Source: VBAS01 sp035318985 (lineage in GTDB: Bacteria > Bacteroidota > Bacteroidia > Chitinophagales > Chitinophagaceae). From it: a DNA stretch of 64,000 nucleotides. The stretch is taken from NCBI GenBank assembly GCA_035318985.1, contig DATHDP010000130.1:1-64000 (forward strand), read 5' to 3'. Position 1 is the first letter of the stretch. Each line of letters begins with the position of its first letter. The notes below the pieces were generated by a model. The model ran no database searches, was not told where the DNA came from, and saw nothing but the letters and a program-made list of their open reading frames with translations. Of this stretch, positions 9,280 through 17,212 are shown piece by piece. A program made the translations under genes and the position numbers.

Positions 9280-10224
9280 ATGAGAACTGAACGCATACTT
9301 GAATCCACAAAAGAAATAGATGAAGCAGAAAGGATCTGGTGGGATACCAATGCCGAAATAATAGAAAAGATATGGGCTCAAAATCTGGAATTACAAAAAC
9401 AGATCAGGCTTTCCTATTTGTCAAGGATGAAAAAATTTTTTCTTTCGGATTCAATTAAAAGACCTTTTAAGGTTTTGGAAATTGGCTGTGGTACCGGATG
9501 GGTTGGTAGGTTGGTTGCTGGGCCTGATTTACACATAATCGGAACAGATTTTTCGGAAGGTCAGCTTACTATTGCCAGGCAAATGGCAAAGCAATTCGGG
9601 CAAGATAAGTATTGTATATATGAACTAGCTGATGCTTCTTCTTTTCAGGATGATGTTGACGGGGTGATTATTCATGCTTTATTGCATCATCTTTCTGCAA
9701 AGGAGCTTGAAATTTTCTTTGGACAATTTGCAAAATTTAAACCAGGCACAAAGATTTTTATATATGAGCCTGTCTTTTTTAGTAAGCAGAGGGGAGAAAA
9801 ATCTTTTTTTGACAAAGTGACTAACAAACTGATCGATGTTGTAAAAACCTATGCGCTGAATCGGGCAAAGAAAATTGGACATGAAGACACGGAATTAGTT
9901 CTACAGATGGATTCCATTTTCAAGGCAGCAGATAAAAATGGATGGTATATTTCTCCAAAAGAAGTTCCGTTTTATGAAAATGAATTGGAGAATTTTCTCA
10001 GCCCATTATGCGATCTAAAAAGGAAATACATTGTAAATAAAACAGACTTGGATTTAAGCCAGGCATTGACTTTTTATGGCATTCAAAAACCTGATTTTAT
10101 TTTTTCCAAAGTATTATTTCCTGTTGCAAAAGTATTAGATAAGGCTTCCCTAAAAGGGAAATTCACTCATTACCTTCCCCCCAATCAACATCTATTTGTT
10201 TGCTACGAATGGATTAGAAAATAA
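9280..10224 (+). CDS. Class I SAM-dependent methyltransferase
   Basis: A 314-residue protein with a clear SAM-binding motif I (VLEIGCGTGWVGRLV, about residues 66-80) and the acidic GTDFSEGQL motif II. The stretch IIHALLHHL stands where many sugar or small-molecule methyltransferases have their post-II region. It would methylate a sugar or lipid-linked intermediate; the target is unknown. The gene is preceded by a 48-bp gap after the GT-A-like gene. Confidence 0.8.
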   Translation: MRTERILESTKEIDEAERIWWDTNAEIIEKIWAQNLELQKQIRLSYLSRMKKFFLSDSIKRPFKVLEIGCGTGWVGRLVAGPDLHIIGTDFSEGQLTIARQMAKQFGQDKYCIYELADASSFQDDVDGVIIHALLHHLSAKELEIFFGQFAKFKPGTKIFIYEPVFFSKQRGEKSFFDKVTNKLIDVVKTYALNRAKKIGHEDTELVLQMDSIFKAADKNGWYISPKEVPFYENELENFLSPLCDLKRKYIVNKTDLDLSQALTFYGIQKPDFIFSKVLFPVAKVLDKASLKGKFTHYLPPNQHLFVCYEWIRK

Positions 10225-10258
10225 TTCTTTAAAAATAGCCCATCACTATATATTACTT

Positions 10259-11137
10259 ATGATCAAAAAAATATTTAGAAAAGCTAAAAATGTATTGGTA
10301 CCTCTGGAAGCACAAAAGAAGGGTCGAATAAAAAAGTATAAAAGCAATGGCGCTGTTCCATGGTCAACAGGATATCATGAATACAAGGAACAACAGATAG
10401 GCAATGCCATTACCGATCAGCAAGTGATCAAAAATTTTCAGCGGCAAGCAATACCTGCTGGTTACGGAATTGGATTGGATGATCGGATCGTAGAATATCC
10501 CTGGATATTCAGCAATTTGTCAAACGAAAAGAAGATCATGCTAGATGCCGGCTCCACATTCAATTATGAATATTTGTTGAATCACCCTACGATCAAACAA
10601 AAGGATCTAACGATCTATACATACTATCCTGAATCCCCAAATTTTAATGAAAAACGAGTATCGTATGTTTATGGTGATCTTAGAGTATTACCATTCAGAG
10701 ATAATTTTTTTGATGAAATAGTTTGTCAATCAACTCTTGAGCATATTGATATGGATAATTCAATGTACGGATACGATCTTTCTCATGTAACTAATAAAAA
10801 TAAAAGCTACGAATACTTAAAAGTAATTTCTGAATTATCAAGAGTACTTAGATCACAAGGAACAGCTCTGATAACTTTCCCTTATGGCATATTTGAAAAT
10901 CATGGTTTTTTTCAGCAATATGATAACGAAATGCTGGGGAGAATGATAAATGAATTAAGTGCAAATGGGCAAACCACATTAATCTTTTTTAAATATTCGA
11001 AAGAAGGGTGGTCAACTAGCAAACAAGAAAATTGTGAGGATGCAACTTCATACAATCCACATACTGGTTTAGGAAAAGGAACAGATGGCGCAGCACATAG
11101 CAGGTGCATTTGCTGTATTAAATTTATTAAGAGGTGA
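10259..11137 (+). CDS. Class I SAM-dependent methyltransferase-like protein
   Basis: The frame is open from 10196, but that start would overlap the previous gene by 29 bp; the ATG at 10259, giving MIKKIFRKAKN, is the more natural start (about 292 residues). The region YGDLRVLPFRDNFFDEIVCQ followed by STLEHIDMD is the typical motif II to post-II part of methyltransferase type 11 domains. The glycine-rich motif I is replaced by IMLDAGSTFNYE. Its end overlaps the next start (GTGA). Likely modifies the polysaccharide; substrate unknown. Confidence 0.72.
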   Translation: MIKKIFRKAKNVLVPLEAQKKGRIKKYKSNGAVPWSTGYHEYKEQQIGNAITDQQVIKNFQRQAIPAGYGIGLDDRIVEYPWIFSNLSNEKKIMLDAGSTFNYEYLLNHPTIKQKDLTIYTYYPESPNFNEKRVSYVYGDLRVLPFRDNFFDEIVCQSTLEHIDMDNSMYGYDLSHVTNKNKSYEYLKVISELSRVLRSQGTALITFPYGIFENHGFFQQYDNEMLGRMINELSANGQTTLIFFKYSKEGWSTSKQENCEDATSYNPHTGLGKGTDGAAHSRCICCIKFIKR

Positions 11138-12027
11138 ACATTCTCATCATTGGCTCCAAAGGGTTTATTGGGTCTAACAGTTTTAAACATTTAAAAACAG
11201 CGCATACAGTTTATGGCTGCGATATATTTGAAGCTAATGAAGAAAATTATCTTCAATTAGATGTAGTTGCACCTGATTTCAATTCAATATTTTCACTGCG
11301 TCAGTATGATGTTTGTATTAATTGTTCCGGCGCTGCAAGTGTGCCGTGGTCAATAACGCATCCGCTCCAGGATTTTGAATTGAATACATTGAATGTTTTT
11401 AAGATCCTTGATTGCATTTTCCGTCATCAGCCGTATTGTAAGTTTTTAAATTTATCAAGTGCTGCAGTTTATGGCAATCCTGAATCTCTTCCCATAAAAG
11501 AAGCAAGCCTGATAAAGCCACTTTCTCCTTATGGCTGGCATAAATATTATGCAGAATTGATTTGTAAAGAATTTACACAGGGAAAAAATATTCCAACTTG
11601 TAATCTTCGTGTTTTTTCTGCTTATGGTGAAGGATTAAAGAAGCAATTGTTTTGGGATCTCTATCAAAAAAGTAAAAAGGAAAATAAGGTAAAGTTATTT
11701 GGTACCGGTAATGAGTCAAGAGATTTTATTTATATCGGTGATCTTGTTCGGTTGATCGAGCTGGTGATCAATGCTGCTCCTTTCAAAGGTGAATGTATAA
11801 ATGCTGCAAACGGGGAGGAAATTTTTTTGAAGGATGCCGTTTCCATGTTTTATTCGATCGTTAATAGTGATATTCAATATATTTTTCCCGGCGGTAATCG
11901 TGAAGGCGATCCTTTGAATTGGAAAGCGGATATTTTTTTTATCCGTTCATTGGGTTATCAACCAAATTATAGTTTTAAAGATGGGTTATCAAATTACTTT
12001 GAATGGCTGAACAGAGAAGGATTTTAG
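11134..12027 (+). CDS. NAD-dependent epimerase/dehydratase (extended SDR)
   Basis: A 297-residue SDR starting with GTG at 11134, overlapping the previous stop. It has NILIIGSKGFIGSN (Rossmann motif), LSSAAVYGNPE, the catalytic YGWHKYYAE (YxxxK), and RDFIYIGDLVRLIE in the C-terminal part. It probably makes or changes an NDP-sugar at the 4-position. Its last 25 bp overlap the following glycosyltransferase gene, so both are co-translated. Confidence 0.83.
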   Translation: MNILIIGSKGFIGSNSFKHLKTAHTVYGCDIFEANEENYLQLDVVAPDFNSIFSLRQYDVCINCSGAASVPWSITHPLQDFELNTLNVFKILDCIFRHQPYCKFLNLSSAAVYGNPESLPIKEASLIKPLSPYGWHKYYAELICKEFTQGKNIPTCNLRVFSAYGEGLKKQLFWDLYQKSKKENKVKLFGTGNESRDFIYIGDLVRLIELVINAAPFKGECINAANGEEIFLKDAVSMFYSIVNSDIQYIFPGGNREGDPLNWKADIFFIRSLGYQPNYSFKDGLSNYFEWLNREGF

Positions 12028-13151
12028 CGCTGCCATTGAATGTTTCTGAACAATGGATCGCCGGCGCCTATTATATTTTTAATATTATAAAAGCGTTGAA
12101 TCTTCTTGATGACAGGGAAAAACCTTTCATTGTTATTCTTGCTCCAGATGAAAGCAATTTTGAACTTGCCAAAAAAGAAACCAGTTATCCTTATCTTTCT
12201 TACACAAAAACCGGTTATGCAAATGATACAATTCCTGGTTTTTTCAACAGAGTTTCATCCAAACTATTAAATAGAAAAATTTTTGTAAGAAGGATCTCTG
12301 TGCCAATTGATGTTCTTTACCCGGCATGGCAGAATAAAGAAGTGACAAATGCAAAGAAAAAAATTTTCTGGATACCTGATTTCCAGGAGCATTACCTGCC
12401 CGGTTTTTTTCCTGAAGAAGAGATAGCTGAAAGGAAAAGGAGTCAACGTTATATTGCTGACAACGCTGAGCATCTTATTTTAAGCAGTGAGGATGCCAGG
12501 AAAGATTTTCAGAAATTTTACCCTGATCATAAATGCCGGGTTGATGTTTTACCCTTTGCAGTTTCAAATAGCTTTGAAGAGGGAAAAGACATCCGCCAGG
12601 TTTTAGGAAAATATAAGATAAACGCAGAATATATTTTTATAGCAAACCAAATGTGGATGCATAAGAATAATTTATGCGTCCTGGAAGCAGTGAAAATTCT
12701 TAAGAATGAAGGAGTAGAGTTGATGTTTGTTTTCTCGGGCAGTACCAATGATTATAGAAGTGCTGGTTATTTTCAAACGGTTTTAGAGAAAGTAAAAGAG
12801 CTGGGCATAGAGAAAAATGTAAAGTTCCTTGGATTCATAGATAGGGAAGACCAGCTTATGCTGATGAAACGTGCGATGTTTTTAGTTCAACCTTCTTTAT
12901 TTGAAGGATGGAGTACTGTAGTGGAAGATGCGAAATCATTGAATCAGCATATAATTGTTTCTGATCTTGAAGTGCATAAAGAACAGTTGGTAGCTTATCC
13001 TCACTTACAATTTGACAGAACGAGCAGCCTTAATCTTGCAGAAAAGATCAGGATAATGCTTGGGCAAAAAGATGAACGAATAAGTTATGATTATGAACTT
13101 CAGTTAAAAAAGTTTGCAAAAGCAATTGTTGAAAAGTTTTCTCTAAGCTAG
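12003..13151 (+). CDS. Glycosyltransferase family 4 (GT-B)
   Basis: A 382-residue GT-B protein. The C-terminal domain has the FLGFIDREDQLMLMKRAMFLVQPSLFEGW stretch ending in the E-x7-E signature EGWSTVVEDA that binds the nucleotide sugar, followed by IIVSDLEVHKEQ. These features place it in GT4 (Glycos_transf_1). It overlaps the upstream SDR gene and would add a sugar on the cytoplasmic face of the inner membrane. It is the last intact gene before the decayed stretch at 13183-13446. Confidence 0.88.
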   Translation: MAEQRRILALPLNVSEQWIAGAYYIFNIIKALNLLDDREKPFIVILAPDESNFELAKKETSYPYLSYTKTGYANDTIPGFFNRVSSKLLNRKIFVRRISVPIDVLYPAWQNKEVTNAKKKIFWIPDFQEHYLPGFFPEEEIAERKRSQRYIADNAEHLILSSEDARKDFQKFYPDHKCRVDVLPFAVSNSFEEGKDIRQVLGKYKINAEYIFIANQMWMHKNNLCVLEAVKILKNEGVELMFVFSGSTNDYRSAGYFQTVLEKVKELGIEKNVKFLGFIDREDQLMLMKRAMFLVQPSLFEGWSTVVEDAKSLNQHIIVSDLEVHKEQLVAYPHLQFDRTSSLNLAEKIRIMLGQKDERISYDYELQLKKFAKAIVEKFSLS

Positions 13152-13182
13152 TCAACTGAATAAATTATTTTAATTAAATAAT

Positions 13183-13446
13183 ATGAAGGGATTATTAAAA
13201 AAACTAATGGTTTCTTTACGAGATATGGTTCAATTCCTGATCATTCCTAATTCAGTTAAGAATTATAACACTATAGCACCATACAAACATAATCTGTGCT
13301 TTTATACGAAGAAAAATTAATGGAGAGTAGTGCAGACATACATTCGGAAGGTCAGAAAAGATCAAGCTGCCTATGTTAATGAGCACTATTCTTTTTGGAT
13401 ATCTGGTCTAAGTTATAAACATTTTGAAAAGCGATTTCATCAATAA
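13183..13446 (+). pseudogene. Decayed partial copy of a TylF-type methyltransferase gene
   Basis: The 312-bp gap between 13151 and 13464 holds a broken reading frame starting at ATG 13183 that gives MKGLLKKLMVSLRDMVQFL and stops at TAA near 13320. It resembles the N-terminus of the intact gene downstream (MKQLIKRILSPVRKLIQYL). After a one-base frame change it continues as LLYEEKLMESS, matching LLYQEKLMESS of the intact protein, with clear nucleotide identity (GAAAAATTAATGGAG in both). A further open stretch, 13330-13446, encodes about 38 residues ending in FEKRFHQ that I cannot place. Read as a frameshifted, truncated duplicate. Confidence 0.65.
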
Positions 13447-13463
13447 AAATTTATTTCTCCATT

Positions 13464-14204
13464 ATGAAACAGTTAATTAAAAGAATTTTAAGTCCGGTAA
13501 GAAAACTTATTCAGTATTTATTCAAGCCAGATCTCGGTATTGATTTTTGGTATCTTTCACCTTATAAAACATCGCTGGTCTTATTATATCAGGAAAAATT
13601 AATGGAGTCAAGCCTGAATTATGCGTTATCTAATTTTCGCAATTGCCAACACTATTATAATTTGTATTATTTGTGGGATTATGTGATTGGACAGTTAAAG
13701 GCTTCCGGTAAATTAGAAAAAAATCATCTCTTTCTTGAATTTGGAACATGGAAAGGCACTTCAATAAATTATTTCAGTGCAAAACTTCCCCGGGTTACTT
13801 TTTATGGATTTGACTCCTTCGAGGGTCTCAAAGAAGATTGGACCGGGAGTTCATTTGCTAAAGGACATTTCAGTTTAGATGGCGTACTTCCTAAAGTAAA
13901 TTCTAATGTGACTCTTATTAAAGGGTGGTTTGATGAAACTCTGCCATCTTTTTTAAAAAATAAAACAGAAAGTATTGCGCTTCTTCATATTGATTGTGAT
14001 ACTTATGAATCTACTAAAGTAGTTTTGGACTTGGTGAAGAATCGCATTCATTCAGGAACCTTTATTCTCTTTGACGAATATATTGGTTATCCTAGCTGGG
14101 AAATAGGTGAATACAAAGCTTTCCAGGAATTTATTTCTAGCACTGGATTAAAATATAAATATCTGGGATTTTCCAACGCTGCCGTACTGATGCAGATCCT
14201 TTAA
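13464..14204 (+). CDS. TylF/MycF-family O-methyltransferase
   Basis: A 246-residue protein. FLEFGTWKGTSINYFS is the SAM-binding region of the TylF/macrocin O-methyltransferase family, FYGFDSFEGLKEDW is the following acidic motif, and LLHIDCDTYEST holds the acidic metal-binding residues. The family methylates sugar hydroxyls; here it probably methylates a residue of the glycan, perhaps the terminal cap. It ends 1 bp before the stop of the convergent gene at 14206. A decayed copy lies immediately upstream. Confidence 0.85.
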   Translation: MKQLIKRILSPVRKLIQYLFKPDLGIDFWYLSPYKTSLVLLYQEKLMESSLNYALSNFRNCQHYYNLYYLWDYVIGQLKASGKLEKNHLFLEFGTWKGTSINYFSAKLPRVTFYGFDSFEGLKEDWTGSSFAKGHFSLDGVLPKVNSNVTLIKGWFDETLPSFLKNKTESIALLHIDCDTYESTKVVLDLVKNRIHSGTFILFDEYIGYPSWEIGEYKAFQEFISSTGLKYKYLGFSNAAVLMQIL

Positions 14205-14205
14205 T

Positions 14206-15258
14206 TTACCTTAAGTACTTGTGCAGCTCATCGGTGTTACGTCTTATATTGATCGAATCACAGGTTTTATAAGGATTAGTATCTGACCAGTCGTTTATTA
14301 AGATCCTGCTGCTTGTGTGAAGCAGGTCGAAAATAATGTGATGGTATTTTATCCCTTCTTTTTGCAGCTGCTGTAAGGTTTGTTCTTTGTATTCTGATTT
14401 GCGTGAAGTAGTAATTATTATTTTCACCTTGCCGCTATCATATAGTTGATTAATGAAGGAGATGTTTTGAGGTAATCCTTTTGTTTCGCCCCAATATGGC
14501 GCCACGTATTCTCCGGAGTTTTCAACCAACACACCATCAAGGTCAATAAAAATAGTTTTATACTGGCTGGTGTATTCTTCCCAGTCATCTAAGGTTCCCC
14601 AGTCTTTATAGTTTGTTACAAATTTTCTTATAAAGGTTTCGCCATCGAGGATCATTTTGAAAACGATATGGGAAATATATAGTTCATTAGTGCGGTTCTC
14701 TTTTTCAAGTTCACGGTAAACGTTTATGAATTTGGCAGCATCTTCAAAAGCATAACCACCTACACAGAAAGTTGAGCTTATGATCTTCTTTTCTATAATG
14801 TTATTGATAATGCCATCGTTGTTTGCTTCCACATAGCTTTTGTTGCCAGCATTTATTTTACCACATGACTCGATATCATATACACAAATTGAATTTCCTT
14901 CAATCTCATCGATCGAAAAATGATTGTCCGAGTCCTTAACGAGAAAAGGTCCTTTAATGTTATTTTGTTCAAGTGTTTTGAAAACAGTTTCAGATTGTGA
15001 TTTCGTTGACTCTTCAAGAATGGTCAGACTATAGTTGACACCAAGCCTGTCCAGACTTTTCCTGATCCCTTTTTCAAGTTTGAATTGATCAAGATGCGAC
15101 TTTAATACGGTGAGATAAACTTCTTCAAAGTTCTTTAATGGTAATCCTTTGATGGCTTCAATAAACATCATTTCGCCATTTGGATGCGTAAGCGTCCATT
15201 TAGGCCGAATATTCGGAAAACGTGAAGACTTACCGGCTGCCGGAACAATTAATTTCAT
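14206..15258 (-). CDS. Nucleotidyltransferase-HAD fusion protein
   Basis: A 350-residue two-domain protein. The N-terminal domain (about 1-230) is a sugar-phosphate nucleotidyltransferase: LIVPAAGKSSRFP is a variant NTP-binding loop, FLVKDSDNHF has the metal-binding aspartates and YKDWGTLDDW the late active-site motif. The C-terminal domain (about 238-350) is HAD-like, with IFIDLDGVLVEN (DxD), KIIITTSRK (motif II) and ILINDWSD (motif IV). It overlaps the upstream kinase gene by 29 bp. The set is reminiscent of kinase plus cytidylyltransferase systems such as LicA/LicC; the product is unknown. Confidence 0.78.
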   Translation of the reverse strand: MKLIVPAAGKSSRFPNIRPKWTLTHPNGEMMFIEAIKGLPLKNFEEVYLTVLKSHLDQFKLEKGIRKSLDRLGVNYSLTILEESTKSQSETVFKTLEQNNIKGPFLVKDSDNHFSIDEIEGNSICVYDIESCGKINAGNKSYVEANNDGIINNIIEKKIISSTFCVGGYAFEDAAKFINVYRELEKENRTNELYISHIVFKMILDGETFIRKFVTNYKDWGTLDDWEEYTSQYKTIFIDLDGVLVENSGEYVAPYWGETKGLPQNISFINQLYDSGKVKIIITTSRKSEYKEQTLQQLQKEGIKYHHIIFDLLHTSSRILINDWSDTNPYKTCDSINIRRNTDELHKYLR

Positions 15259-16066
15259 TGATACAATTATTTATATGGGTTAATAAAAATTCTTTTATGT
15301 TAGGATCTTTTGCATAGCGTACTACACGCAAAAGGTTCACCAATTCAAATAAAGGATAAAATTTTCTGTAAAATTCGTATTGTGAAAAGTGTGAATCAAT
15401 TTTATTGTCAATATAGCGAAGGATCGTATTCATCTTTACAAGATCAAAATTCTTGTTGTATAAAAGAAGAGACCATTTGAATTTTGTATCCTGTCTTATT
15501 TTGACAATATCATTTAATGGGGTCTCAATATAATCATCAAGAAAATCAATTAAACAAATTTCCCTGTTCTCGGCGTCAAAAAGGATATTTGAAAAAGTAA
15601 AATCTCCATGAGAGATCCCGGTTGGAATGACGATCTCTTGTTTCTTCAGGATGATGTTGATAGCATCGAAATCCAGTTCACTGACATTTTTTTTTATTTC
15701 TTCTAATTTTCCATTTATAAGTGAAACATTGATCGGTTTAATGTAAGAGTTAATAATGTTTGACTCAATGAAACTGATGATCTTTTTGGCTACATAATCA
15801 ATTTTATTCTTGTTCGAGGTTTGGAAATAGCTGATAAAATCAGTGAAATTCATCAGTTCCATATCAAAGTAATAAAACTCATTTTCATATCCCTCTTGCA
15901 GTACACGAGGGGTGATAAAATCGGAAGTGTTCTTAAAGTTTTTCTGTTTTTCAGCCTGTTTGGCCAGCCTTGCTGAACCGTCCTTAGTTGTAGAGGCCTT
16001 TCGCACAATATGATCAGAAATCAACGATATTTTAAACCCTGAATGTCCCTTGAAACTAAAAACCAT
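15230..16066 (-). CDS. APH/choline-kinase-like phosphotransferase
   Basis: A 278-residue kinase-like protein with the Brenner motif GISHGDFTFSNILFD (H-G-D...N) and the metal-binding CLIDFLDDY, as in aminoglycoside phosphotransferases and choline/ethanolamine kinases. The N-terminus has a weak glycine loop and VVRKAS-like lysine region (HIVRKAST). It is the first gene of a two-gene minus-strand operon with the nucleotidyltransferase-HAD gene. A role in phosphorylating a small alcohol or sugar that is then activated by its partner is inferred; antibiotic resistance is unlikely in this context. Confidence 0.78.
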   Translation of the reverse strand: MVFSFKGHSGFKISLISDHIVRKASTTKDGSARLAKQAEKQKNFKNTSDFITPRVLQEGYENEFYYFDMELMNFTDFISYFQTSNKNKIDYVAKKIISFIESNIINSYIKPINVSLINGKLEEIKKNVSELDFDAINIILKKQEIVIPTGISHGDFTFSNILFDAENREICLIDFLDDYIETPLNDIVKIRQDTKFKWSLLLYNKNFDLVKMNTILRYIDNKIDSHFSQYEFYRKFYPLFELVNLLRVVRYAKDPNIKEFLLTHINNCINEINCSGSR

Positions 16067-16186
16067 GAGATTTTTTTGTTATTAGCAGCGAACTTAATTC
16101 AAATTCTGTAGATATTTTTCACGCAACTTTCTATTTTTTGAATAAAGACCGAATATTTACCTATTTTTCAAAATTCTGCGAAATGA

Positions 16187-16194
16187 TAGTTTTG
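16187..16194 (+). promoter_or_regulatory. Possible -7 promoter box (TAGTTTTG)
   Basis: Matches the Bacteroidota -7 consensus TAnnTTTG and lies 22 bp before the ATG at 16217, in the 150-bp divergent gap between the kinase and the zinc-ribbon methyltransferase. No good -33 TTTG at the usual distance was seen, and such 6-base matches are common by chance in AT-rich DNA. Confidence 0.3.
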
Positions 16195-16216
16195 ATACAA
16201 TTAAAAAAATGTCCTG

Positions 16217-17056
16217 ATGACGAAAACTGTTCCTGAAAGAATAGGCCTTTTTTTGAATAGGGTTGTTTGGAAAAGCAAATACAATTTTTCGAAAGCAGCA
16301 ATCAAGATTTTTAAGGTTAAACCTAAAGTAGAATGCAATATTTGCGGATGGCTTGATTTTAACTTTTATAGTGATAAATGGCATCCTTATACGATTTGTC
16401 CCAATTGTAGTTCCCAAGTACGGCAAAGGCTTTTTTGGGCAATTTTAAACAAGCACAATAAATACAATAAAGAAAAGATTATACGTGATAAAACAGTTTT
16501 GCATTTCAGTCCTGAAGGACAACTAAGGTATAGCATAAAAGGATTAACCAAGAACTATAAGACAGCAGATTTTTTTGCAGAAGGCTATTATTATGATAAT
16601 ATTGATTACAATACCGATATTACTGACATGCGAATTATTGAGGACAACACTTTTGATAGTGTGATTGCTTTTGATGTCCTAGAGCATTTAAGTAATGACA
16701 AAAAAGCACTTGAGGAAATTAAGCGAATTTTAAAACCTGGAGGAATAGCTATATTAACTGTTCCTATGAAAGATAATTTGAAAATTACATATGAAGATTC
16801 CTCTATTGTAGATCCCAAAGAAAGGGAACAAGTTTATGGACAATTTGATCATTTCCGGATTTATGGGGAGGATTTTTTTGATAGAGTTTCGAAGGTGGGA
16901 TTAGAAGTTGAAATTGTTGATCATACTTTATTTGATGATGCCACTTTAAAAAGGTATGTATTATTTCCACCAGTTTTATCCTCAAACCCTTTGGCAACTA
17001 ATTATAGAAAAATTTATTTTGGAACAAAGCAGAACAACCCGACCCCTAATTTTTAA
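16217..17056 (+). CDS. Zinc-ribbon plus SAM-dependent methyltransferase
   Basis: A 279-residue protein. Residues C40, C43, C61 and C64 form two CxxC knuckles of a zinc ribbon. The methyltransferase part follows, but motif I is VLHFSPEGQ rather than the glycine-rich form; this replacement is known in zinc-ribbon methyltransferases of polysaccharide loci. DSVIAFDVLEHLSND and RILKPGGIAILTVP are the normal post-I and motif III regions. It is transcribed away from the kinase gene with its own possible promoter. Likely modifies a sugar; target unknown. Confidence 0.8.
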   Translation: MTKTVPERIGLFLNRVVWKSKYNFSKAAIKIFKVKPKVECNICGWLDFNFYSDKWHPYTICPNCSSQVRQRLFWAILNKHNKYNKEKIIRDKTVLHFSPEGQLRYSIKGLTKNYKTADFFAEGYYYDNIDYNTDITDMRIIEDNTFDSVIAFDVLEHLSNDKKALEEIKRILKPGGIAILTVPMKDNLKITYEDSSIVDPKEREQVYGQFDHFRIYGEDFFDRVSKVGLEVEIVDHTLFDDATLKRYVLFPPVLSSNPLATNYRKIYFGTKQNNPTPNF

Positions 17057-17212
17057 TATTTTTGGATCAATGTTTAAATTTTAGCTGTTCCGAGCCTTTT
17101 CTATAGTTATTGTGTCGATATAGAAATATACTTTAAGCCTTGTTTTTTCGTTTTATGGCTAGTCCGAACCCGCAAAAACTGTTTTTTAATATTTTGCGTA
17201 AAATCCAAACTA

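Noticed and set aside
10196..10258. Longer N-terminus for the methyltransferase-like gene at 10259
   Set aside because: It overlaps the previous gene by 29 bp and adds a stretch unlike the usual basic start; the ATG at 10259 fits better.
15230..16066. Aminoglycoside resistance kinase
   Set aside because: The motifs fit the wider APH/choline-kinase superfamily, and overlap with a nucleotidyltransferase-HAD gene inside a polysaccharide locus points to biosynthesis.
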